Assembly: GCA_033558025.1 (NCBI GenBank)
Contig: JAUCEF010000009.1
Coordinates: 1,674,001-1,738,000, forward strand
Source: Phytophthora sp. 'mugwort'
Taxonomy: Eukaryota > Oomycota > Peronosporomycetes > Peronosporales > Peronosporaceae
Length of the DNA: 64,000 nucleotides
Reading direction: 5' to 3'
A program made the translations under genes and the position numbers. Shown here in pieces: positions 55,737-64,000 of the stretch (its first letter is position 1; every line of letters starts with the position of its first letter). Under the pieces are notes generated by a model that saw only the letters and a list, made by a program, of their open reading frames with translations, made no database searches and was not told where the DNA came from.

Positions 55737-57602
55737 ATGTGCGTGGAGCGTATCCGTGAATTGCCTGATGGCAAGAGAAGATCCACCTCCCAACACCGCG
55801 CTTAGCCTGGATTTACGTTGCTATTTGGCTATAGAACGCGGTATTCATGTCGTATCGTGTTGCATCTACTGCATCAAGGATTTTCTGAGCGTGAAATTAG
55901 AGCTATCATCCGGTGGGCGGCAGCCGTATAGCTCGAATAAGAAAACGCTCACGACGGGACTTGAAACGATGTATAATCGCCGCGATCGGCCAAAACCATG
56001 GCACGCATTTAGTGAATAGGACCTAGAAGCGTTCAAATTGCCTTGTTCCACGTGGATCCTGGAAGATGGCTTCCCTTGCGCACACCGCAGACCAGTATTT
56101 CACAGAGACAGGATTGACGTGGCTGGAAGTGCATGCCAGATACAAGTATGAAATTAAGCAGTCAAATTCAGATGCGAGAACATTCAGCTACTCCCGATCT
56201 ACACAATATGTGCACTATTTTTGGGGGGTGTACGGCTTTACACGAACCGCGGAGGATGTCTGTGAGTCTTGCGTTCGGCTCTATATCCAGCTACAGGCAC
56301 CGGAGTTCACTGAAGAGCAGAAGCAGAAGATCTTGCTGGAGAAGCGTACTCATCTCGAGAAAGACAGCCAGCGCCGATTCGTTTCCTCTTTCATCAAAGA
56401 CTACACATATTTAAACGCGCCAGCTCAAACGCTTCCACGTGAGATCATTCCTGACACATTCGACGCTGCAAAAATGCCCCATGATGACCAAGTAACTGAA
56501 GTTGGCGAATTCGTACCTGGTGCTGCCTCATTACCATGCCGCGTGCAAATTCAGGCAGAGGACTTTGGTTGGGGAATTTCGATGCCCTATTACAGCCATT
56601 CACGACCGGCTGCAGACTTAGTCAGCAGTAATTTGATTCTTCAGAATTTTGTCGTGGTGGATATTACAAACAACTGGATCAACGTCTATTTTTACAACGA
56701 GCGCGCTCAAGGCAAAGATGTTAATGCACTTTGTAGTCTCTGACTGCTCTATCATTTGACTACTATTCATTACTATTCAAAGGGACATTGGCAATAGCAT
56801 TCCAGCTGCCGAGATAAGCTCTAGCTTACTTGACAACTGTGTCGGACAAAATAAATCCAAGATCGTGATGATGTTTTTCGCGATACTGTCAGTCGCCTGC
56901 CCGTACAAGAAGGTGGTCATGTGCTTCTTGCTACAGAGACATTCCCATAATATTGCTGAACGCGTCATAGCTTGGTGCCGCAACGCTACGACAGAAACTA
57001 ACATCTACACGCCATCATTGCTTATTGACGAAATCAAGGAAGTCAAAAGTTTAAATGGCATCTTTCTCGACCACAACGAGCCTACACATCCATTTTACAC
57101 CGAGTGGGAGCAATTCTCGACAAGTACTTTGCCCCGCCACCGCAGGTACACCTCAAATATCTCTTCGAGATAGAGGATTGGGTTGGCACTGCACGAAGCA
57201 ATGTAAATGCACCAGACAAAGATGCTATCACGTTTGAGATGATCGACCCCCGCAACATCAGCTCGATTCGTAAAGCGGTCATTCACAGGCTGTTTGGACC
57301 AGAATTTTGAAGCACGTGGGCAGCCTCCGCCGTCGCGTACAACTATCACGTCACACTACAAATGCCCTGTCCGAGAGAAGATAAAGTTGCTCTCTGCAAA
57401 ATATTTTTCGATTCCACATACGTATTTGAGCTACTACACCTCGGCCCTGATTCAGTTGCTAACGCTCCAGCTTGATGAACCAGCAGCAGCTGAGACGACA
57501 GGTCCAAAACAAAAGAGAAAAAGTCGGTCTCCCCAAGAAAGGAAAGAAGTTAAGGCAAGCCAGCCTCCGATTCTGCAGTTCTTGAGTGCAGCGCATAACT
57601 AA
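55737..57602 (+). pseudogene. Decayed member of a DNCVGQNK-motif, transposase-like repeat family
   Basis: An oomycete multi-copy family, broken here. From the ATG at 55737 an N-terminal block (RIRELPDGKRRST) leads to a helix-turn-helix-like part (LHLLHQGFSEREIRAIIRW). The long frame 56066-56743 has TAEDVCESCVRL (CxxC), QAEDFGWGISMPYYSHSRP and FVVVDITNNWINVYFYNER. From 56825 it reads LLDNCVGQNKSKIVMMFFA, LQRHSHNIAERVIAWCRNA and GIFLDHNEPTHPFYTEW. The tail is YLFEIEDWVGTARSNVNAPD and AKYFSIPHTYLSYYTSALI. Stops near 55803, 56019 and 56743 and frame changes around 55870, 56790, 57120 and 57300 kill it. The order CxxC...D...DNC.GQNK...H...F resembles proteins annotated with DUF7869 and looks like a DDE-type integrase fold. 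That last step is inference. Confidence 0.65.
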
Positions 57603-59074
57603 CAAATAGTTAGCTAATTCATAGTATATATTCGATACCGAAACAATATCGATAGTTTCCTAGCTGGCGCGTCAGGCTGGGACGCTTCATATGACGCGAT
57701 TTAGAAAATAAAGCCTAAATTGTAAAAGACAGGTTAAGGGATTAAGCTTGAGCAGTAGTTCTTCTTGGTGGAAAAGTTTACAATGAAAATCAGATGGAGG
57801 ACATCTATTTTTATAAGCAGCTATTGGCCCCTGGACGGTTACAGTTATGATCTCATATTGGCCCCGTTTTTCAAAACAAAACTTTTTCAAAATAATACAA
57901 AGTTACAGTAAAATACAACGAAACCACCGTTTCAAATTTAGAACTTAACCTACATGTTAAACTGGATACAGCAGATACGATAACCAAGGTTGTTAAGACA
58001 GCCTTGTTATTTGTCATCTCACGTAGCTAATATGTAGCTTGCTCAAGCACTTCATTCCATCGTGTATCCCGGCATGGAACGTGTTGTTTTTTTCAAGACT
58101 TGCGGCAGACGCTCTTTCCATCCCGAAGTGAGTTAATCTCTTCGAAGTTGAAACGGTGTTGAAGTCGCTAAAAAGAGCGAGGTAGCACCTGCCTTCGCGT
58201 GACCGCAATCAAACTGACCGCCGTCGTTATTCCTCTAAGAAAACGACGATGACCGCCCTATATAAACGTGTGTACATGTATGGATATGGCATGAAACTGA
58301 GCAACATCAACACGCACAACCAGCACCATCTGCCGGCGGAGTCTTTTCATCTAATAACTTAGTGCTCATTCCTACAGCTTGTTGCCCTTCTTTGGTGTTG
58401 CTCATCAGAGCAGAGCCAACCTACGGCAAGGGCTGTTCTTAGCGAAAATTCGTGCAAGCAACATTGGCCGCGTTCAATTGGCCGTCATCGATCGCGCGAT
58501 CGATCCATTACTGCCTTAAACTGTACAGTGTACACCACCGGGTAAGATGCTCCCACTGTGCGATCAAAAGCACTTAAAACTCCACCATGGTATAAGTGAG
58601 CCTTGATGGACGACTCCGAAGTGTCATAACTCGTCTTTTCCTGTCCAGTGGACAGTATCCACTGCGATAAAAGTCACACAACGATACTGTAGGAGATGGT
58701 GCAGAGGGAAATGAGGCATGGAGCGGGCCGCTGTAGGGCTCACAGCCGTCGGCAGAGGCGAGCCAAGTGCTGTCGCATCGAGATACCCCCAACATCGAAT
58801 ATTATATCCAATTCATATGCATCTTTATAGTCGTGCTATATGATAATACATCTCATAAGGTATCAAAGGCAAATTTAATTAAATTTTATATTGCCTTGCT
58901 TAAAGACACTACTGTGTTCAATATTTGATTTTCATTATCAAAGGGCAGAGGTCCTGATAGCGCTGACTTCATTTAGCTGACTCCTTGCCCTTTCCGCCGC
59001 GTATTGGGTAGTAGGATCCATCCGTAGCTCCTCAACTCGCTTCACTTGACCTCTCTCTGCCTGCCACTGCAACA
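57603..59074. other. AT-rich spacer before the FYVE gene
   Basis: About 1.5 kb without a supported gene. The small minus-strand frames at 58014-58208 and 58574-58795 have no domain. The last 100 bases form the leader of the FYVE gene. Confidence 0.45.
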
Positions 59075-61978
59075 ATGTCCTTAGCGGCGGTGGACGATGA
59101 GCAGCAGGCTCGCCTGTGTGGGCGCGCACACGCCAAGGAGATTTTCCAGCCCATGCGCTGGAAGCGGATCGGCGTTCTTCAAGACGAGGCCGCCAAGCTC
59201 TATGAGAGCGCACGGCGCTCCACCGGTAACAACTCTAGCAATTCGTACAGTTTACGGGCTGTGAAGCCATTGCAAGCGTCATTAGCGGAAGTCGAGGCAG
59301 TTCTAACGGGACAGACAGCTCTGCTAGGGAGAGAGAACACGCCCTCACTGCTGGCGCGACTACTGCCGGCCACGTACGTGTCCGGGGGCCACGTCGCCCG
59401 CTACCCGACGCTCGAACATTCGACCAGTGAACGGGAGAACGTGGCGCTACAGTACGCAAGACTGAAGCCCTACACAGCCAAGCACCCAGCACAGGAGACG
59501 AAAAACGCCGTGCTGTTGGAATCAGTCGACAATTACGTGTTGTTGGCGTACACTCTGTTCACGAGGTTGCAGCGCTCAGATACGAGTAAGAGGAAACATT
59601 CCAGCGCGTCTACACCCAGGCCGACGGCCTCTGTGCCGTCGTTGCTGCACTTATACCGACCAGTGAGCGCTCCGGCGTTCGCGGAGAGGAGACACGACTT
59701 CCGAGCGGAAAGACTGGCGGCCAACGACTTTAGCATTACTTACATTATCCAGGAGATGGCGCCTAGCGACGAGCAGGAAGATCAACAGAACGAGACGGAA
59801 GCGGCTTCAGTGACTCTAGAGGTTGTGCTGACATGCTCACTAGACCCGCGACAGGTGGAGGCCGCAGTGGATCAAGACGACGAGAAGACACGGGAGCTTT
59901 TACATCAGCAGAAGCAGAGACTCCGACACGACGCGCTCTGTCTTACGAGGCTGCAGCCTTTTATTGACGCCTACCGACAGGAGAACATGGGACCGAACTT
60001 GGTCATGAATCACCCGCGAGAACCGCAGCATGACCCGAAAGATTGCGACCCAAACATGCTGCGCGGGAGCATGTTCGCAGGAGGACGCACTTGCGGTGTT
60101 TGCCATCGCAAATTTGGGCCTTTCCGCTGGAAACGACACTGTGAGACTTGTGAGAAGCTTGTGTGCAATCAATGTCTGTCGGTGCTGGCTGCCGCGCCGT
60201 CGCTCTCACGTCGCAAGAAACGCGTGTGCTCACAATGTCTCTATGGCGAGACTGCCAATGTTGCTGCGATGCACAAGGCGGCAGCAGCAGCAGCTCATGG
60301 TGATGTAAGTTCGGCTGGAGCGTCTAAGACGCCTGAGGGCTCGACGATGAACGTGTTCCAGATCCCCAACTTGGAGTCGTTGGTCTCCAAGCACAAGGCA
60401 GCAGGGCAGGGCACCCCGTCACGAGCTTCTAGCCGTGTGCAAATCGATCTCGACTTGGATCCTTCATTGGCTTCATCTTCGAGAACTCCTGATCGCCGTC
60501 GAGCGCGTTCACGCCAGTCGCAGCTCTCGCAGGGGTCAGCTGGTAGTTCAGCCTCGAACGCTAGTGCTACAAGCAGCTTCGTTTCAGCCACCACTGACAA
60601 CCGACGCGCGACGCTGTCGAGTCACAATGACCTTGACGACAATGAGTCTGCTGTGGCTAAGTCCATGCGTACTAGACGCGCCAAGACTGTACTGATAGAC
60701 GACCAACCTACCCGGCACGTGACTCGCAGACCCTTGAACTTCATCACGCCTCTGTCAAGTTCAGCACCGACGCATTCCTTGTATTCGACATCAGAGGAGA
60801 AGGAGGAGAAGGACCAGCAGCAGCACGCGGCCAAGCCTTGCGCAAACTCTTGCAGAACCTCCAAGCGTCAGTTTGTACAGCTCCAGACACCCGAACCTGA
60901 CTACGAGCTGGATTTCAGCTGGTACAATATTTTCCCCAAGGCCCCAATTAATCGTACTAGTGAGGAGCTGGCACGAGCCAAGTACGTCGAAGTGACTGGG
61001 TTAAAGGTGGATGCTCGGTCGCTTGTGTTCCTGCGTCATGACACGGAACTTGAGGAGCTGGCACGTCGTGTACTGGAGGTGGCCAATCAGTGGCACGGCT
61101 GCAGTATCAATATTGTCGGCAGCTACGAGGTCTTCTGTCTTGTGGCGGCTTCGAACAAGCCTGAGCTCGACCTAGACGACGACATGTTAGAGCTGGAGGC
61201 TTCCCCCGTAATGGTCGATGACGTTGTTCCTCGCGAGGAAAGTGTGAGCGCGTATGCAGTGCACCACCGTTCGCCCTTCTTCGTGGCCGAGATGGAGCAT
61301 GATCCACGTTTCCGAGCTCATCCGCTTCACACTGAGCAGAGAGCAGTGTCGCTCTTAAGTTTCCCCATTTACTCGTCAGGGGCGGATATAACCAGCTCGC
61401 TAACTCGGAGTGAAGCTTACTGTGTCGCCACATTGGACCTATGGAAGCGAGACCAGGTGCCGGCGAGCAGCCACGTCTCCACCGACTGGATGTCCCAGGT
61501 TGGCGAGTTATTGCGCAAGATCAGTGCCCGTCTGGAAGCTCTAGCGATCGAGTCACACGCCTTCCTCAAGCCTCGTGCTCGTGCGAACCACTCGTTTGGA
61601 TCCTCGTGCGATTCTCGAGGCAGCACTCGACGAGCCGATTCAATTATCGACCTTTACGATATCGACAGTGAGTCCGTCGTCGACTCGCCGCCGCTCTCGC
61701 AAACCGAGACAATGGATCGACTCACGAACTTGTCGTATGCTAAGGTTCGTGGCTTCGGCTTGGGTGGCATGAGTGGCCCTGGATCGGCGACGTGGAAGTA
61801 CGACAGTGACAACGAGAGCACAACGTCCAGTCAGAGTGCCAGCAGCGCCTGCAGCCAAAGCTCGCGCTTCTCGTCACACGTTTATTCGGCTGCAGACTTG
61901 CACTCAACCATTGAGTCGTTATTGCAGCAGGCATCGAAGACTTCTCAGTACATCAGCGAGACAGGAGTATCGATTTAG
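59075..61978 (+). CDS. FYVE zinc-finger and GAF-domain protein
   Basis: Intact 967-residue frame with an ATG preceded by ACA. Residues about 340-385 form a FYVE-type zinc finger with the eight zinc-binding cysteine/histidine positions (CGVCHRKFGPFRWKRHC, then CETC, CNQC and CSQC). The basic RWKRHC-like strand is the phosphatidylinositol-3-phosphate binding surface in FYVE domains. The first 330 residues resemble the START-like region found before FYVE in oomycete proteins (NYVLLAYTLFTRLQ, VTLEVVLTCSLDP). Residues 400-600 are low-complexity and serine-rich. A GAF-like domain lies at about 635-830 (FVAEMEHDPRFRAHPLHTEQ, VSLLSFPIYSSG). The tail is serine-rich. The protein is inferred to act at endosomal membranes. 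FYVE-GAF proteins are an oomycete-expanded class. Confidence 0.87.
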   Translation: MSLAAVDDEQQARLCGRAHAKEIFQPMRWKRIGVLQDEAAKLYESARRSTGNNSSNSYSLRAVKPLQASLAEVEAVLTGQTALLGRENTPSLLARLLPATYVSGGHVARYPTLEHSTSERENVALQYARLKPYTAKHPAQETKNAVLLESVDNYVLLAYTLFTRLQRSDTSKRKHSSASTPRPTASVPSLLHLYRPVSAPAFAERRHDFRAERLAANDFSITYIIQEMAPSDEQEDQQNETEAASVTLEVVLTCSLDPRQVEAAVDQDDEKTRELLHQQKQRLRHDALCLTRLQPFIDAYRQENMGPNLVMNHPREPQHDPKDCDPNMLRGSMFAGGRTCGVCHRKFGPFRWKRHCETCEKLVCNQCLSVLAAAPSLSRRKKRVCSQCLYGETANVAAMHKAAAAAAHGDVSSAGASKTPEGSTMNVFQIPNLESLVSKHKAAGQGTPSRASSRVQIDLDLDPSLASSSRTPDRRRARSRQSQLSQGSAGSSASNASATSSFVSATTDNRRATLSSHNDLDDNESAVAKSMRTRRAKTVLIDDQPTRHVTRRPLNFITPLSSSAPTHSLYSTSEEKEEKDQQQHAAKPCANSCRTSKRQFVQLQTPEPDYELDFSWYNIFPKAPINRTSEELARAKYVEVTGLKVDARSLVFLRHDTELEELARRVLEVANQWHGCSINIVGSYEVFCLVAASNKPELDLDDDMLELEASPVMVDDVVPREESVSAYAVHHRSPFFVAEMEHDPRFRAHPLHTEQRAVSLLSFPIYSSGADITSSLTRSEAYCVATLDLWKRDQVPASSHVSTDWMSQVGELLRKISARLEALAIESHAFLKPRARANHSFGSSCDSRGSTRRADSIIDLYDIDSESVVDSPPLSQTETMDRLTNLSYAKVRGFGLGGMSGPGSATWKYDSDNESTTSSQSASSACSQSSRFSSHVYSAADLHSTIESLLQQASKTSQYISETGVSI

Positions 61979-62613
61979 CATTTAGACCCTTTAGATGTCT
62001 TTTAAGTGTGAAAAAGGAGCACTTTATCCAAACTATTCCATCGTTCCTATGCGAATCAAGTCTTTAATTGCGGAGCTGTCGTTTTCTACTTCTCTGAGAT
62101 AATCAAAGGGATGAAATTGTGCTTCTCGGAGGCGTTCTACCTAGTACGTCGAAGCCGACAATGTACAGTTTGTACGGCGCCTCGACGATAGCCTTGGACA
62201 TTAGATCAATTGATTATAGATTTTTTTGCCAGAGGTTTTATCAATTTTGAATATATCCGCTTGACCAGGAGATTGTTCTTGTCACGCTACGGTCGGTTCT
62301 CACACGCGCTAATCTAATCAAGATGATTTATACCACGCACCGAAAAATCGAGGCCGCTGGATTTTGCCAGAAGAGATGAAATACTGTACTGAATGCTTCA
62401 CCGAAGTCCCAAGATTCTCCAGATGCGGCAGAATTACCCACATAGCCATAAGAAATGGGATGCTCACTGAAAAGTGAGTTTAAAATCACAGACGGTCACT
62501 CATCTAAACATTGTGATTCGTCTGCATAAGGCTGGACATATTTGCCTTGAAGTTCATTGCTTTATTCGCCTCACACTACTCAAGTCCACTCGACCGATTC
62601 CTAGTCCACAACC
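61979..62613. other. Intergenic region
   Basis: 3' flank of the FYVE gene and upstream flank of the GNAT remnant. No coding signal. Confidence 0.5.
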
Positions 62614-63147
62614 ATGACGGATGAGACTTAAGCAACTATCAACGTCCGACAGTACCGTCCGGAAGACCATGCCACAGTCGTACAATCTATGCTGAAGGGT
62701 TAATGCGGCCGATCCCAATCCGAAGTATCGCTATCTGTGGGAGGAGCTCCTCTTTGCAAAGACCTGACTATTGACTTTGCAGACATTAAGGCGAGCCACA
62801 TGGCCCCGGGTGGCAACTTCTGGGTCGCAGTTGCGATCAAAGACAGATCGAGCAAAGTAGTGGGCATCATCGGCCTGCTGCGCGTATCTGAAGACGTCGG
62901 TCAGATTCGCGTGTGTTCGTAGACCCAAACTACCAGCGCATGAGTGTCGGTCGAGCAATGATGGCAGAACTTGAGAGCGAGGTCAAGCAGAACGGAATAG
63001 AGAGCGTGTACCTGACGACGAACTCCAGCAACGAGAAGCTGTAGGCGTTTTACACTGCACTCGGGTATACCAAGGTGGATGAAAATCGGTGCGACTGGAC
63101 GGGCCCTCTTTACTTCCGCGTCTTCAATTTCGTCAAACGGTTTTAGT
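62614..63147 (+). pseudogene. GNAT-family N-acetyltransferase pseudogene
   Basis: From ATG 62614 the frame reads NVRQYRPEDHATVVQSMLKG, with stops at 62629 and 62701. It continues NFWVAVAIKDRSSKVVGIIG to about 62910, where a one-base shift leads into VFVDPNYQRMSVGRAMMAEL. That is the acetyl-CoA pyrophosphate-binding loop (Q-R-x-x-V-G-R). NGIESVYLTTNSSNEKL, a TAG, and AFYTALGYTKVDENR follow, the usual GNAT ending. GNAT enzymes transfer acetyl groups from acetyl-CoA to amines. The substrate cannot be told. Three stops and one frameshift make it a recent pseudogene. Confidence 0.8.
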
Positions 63148-64000
63148 TTACACACAAATACCAGTCAAAACGGAAATGACTGATGCACTACAACAATCGG
63201 GTATTTACTGTACAGTTTCTTGTCTCTCGCCGGCCTCATTCTAACATGGCGGCCAGGATACCAAACCTGCGTTATGAGATATCAATACCTCGCGAAGGTT
63301 GAATGCGCTATGACGTCTACATGCACCTGGAGGCAAATTTTTAGCTTGCGCTGGCGACGGCAGAAGGATCCAACAAGAGGGTGGTTAGCATCTGGCTGCA
63401 GGGCCTTCCCGGGGATGTGGGTAAAAGTTTTCCGGTTAGCTCCTGCCGCAACTAGAGAATCGAACGACAAACGAAACAAGAAACCTCTGGCATTTTATTG
63501 TGTTACAATGGAAAAGGATTATTGCACTGAAATGATCCTCCCTGTTAGTTCAACTGTAAGTACATGCACAAGCAGCTAAAGGGCGGCCACCAGTTGCCAG
63601 TGGTGACTTACCACAAAGTATAGCACGAAACCTCACATACCGCGCGTGAGCAACACAACTCACTGCGGGCTGGTGGGAACATTCACAGCCCCCCCCCCCC
63701 TCCCCTCCCCGACGCAGCCATCGGAAACGGTAGAAGAACCGGTCGATGGCTGCAGATCTCGGTCGTCTGAAGCTCGTGAGACTTTCCGGCTCGTCCAACA
63801 TTTCGACACTTTCCTATCTTCAATGAATTTCGTTCGAGACACTGCCAGACTGGCGGCCAGTGGCTAACAGGTGGCGGACCGCCACGACCCAAGCAGCTGT
63901 CCGAGACGACCCAAGTACAACTGCATACCCGCCGCGGTCCAAAGTCGCCCACAGCGATGTGGCGATTCAAAGGCCTTGCTCAGTGAAGCAGCGAGTGTAA
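63148..64000. other. Unassigned end region with a C-rich tract
   Basis: Frames at 63220-63579 and 63646-63867 plus, and 63683-63970 minus, have no domain. A pyrimidine tract of about 20 bases (mostly C) sits at 63691-63710. No gene is supported. Confidence 0.4.

Noticed and set aside
63691..63710. C-rich tract
   Set aside because: Simple low-complexity sequence without other structure.
1..64000. RXLR or Crinkler effectors and CRISPR arrays
   Set aside because: No frame combines a signal peptide with RXLR/EER or LFLAK-like motifs, and no regularly spaced repeats of CRISPR type exist.

Overview
The window reads as nuclear DNA of an oomycete, most likely a Phytophthora-like member of the Peronosporales. 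The evidence is short GT-AG introns (57-75 bp, one of 290 bp), intergenic AT-rich spacers between GC-third-position-rich genes, and protein families typical of oomycetes: ankyrin-repeat proteins of the KWLHENR type, FYVE-GAF proteins, and Myb-DOT1-like fusions. Pogo, Tc1, MULE, hAT and Gypsy elements are also present. The species cannot be named from sequence alone. No RXLR or Crinkler effector, rRNA, tRNA or CRISPR array was found.

Layout. (1) 1-7.1 kb: a decayed Ty3/Gypsy retrotransposon on the minus strand, apparently split by a hAT-like transposase remnant. (2) 7.3-13.4 kb: a broken ankyrin gene, two minus-strand paralogous ORFs of unknown function, and an intact ankyrin-repeat gene (11717-13432). 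(3) 14.9-21.1 kb: a pogo-like remnant with a recognisable 60-bp intron, a Tc1/mariner-like element with a 57-bp intron, and a MULE with about 117-bp terminal inverted repeats. (4) 25.2-28.5 kb: an intact CENP-B/pogo-derived gene that has lost its third catalytic acid, then a two-exon M24 peptidase-like gene. (5) 29.0-41 kb is the conserved gene block: a WW-PDZ coiled-coil protein (-), D-3-phosphoglycerate dehydrogenase (+), ribosomal protein eL43 (-), and a large EF-hand/RCC1/discoidin-like protein (+). (6) 42-57.6 kb is a second transposon graveyard: Tc1-like, LINE, hAT, a broken Myb-DOT1-like gene, pogo-like, a complete Tc1-type element with 116-bp TIRs and TA duplication, a broken ankyrin gene, and a decayed member of a DNCVGQNK-motif family. 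(7) 59-63.1 kb: an intact FYVE-GAF gene and a GNAT acetyltransferase pseudogene.

The intact genes do not form a pathway. They are housekeeping genes (serine synthesis, large ribosomal subunit) and signalling or trafficking scaffolds (WW-PDZ, EF-hand-RCC1, FYVE-GAF) embedded between repeat islands. The most interesting material is the domesticated-looking pogo gene at 25.4 kb, the paired Tc1-type elements with and without an intron at the same codon, and the DNCVGQNK family at 55.7-57.6 kb, which may be a poorly described transposase-like family.
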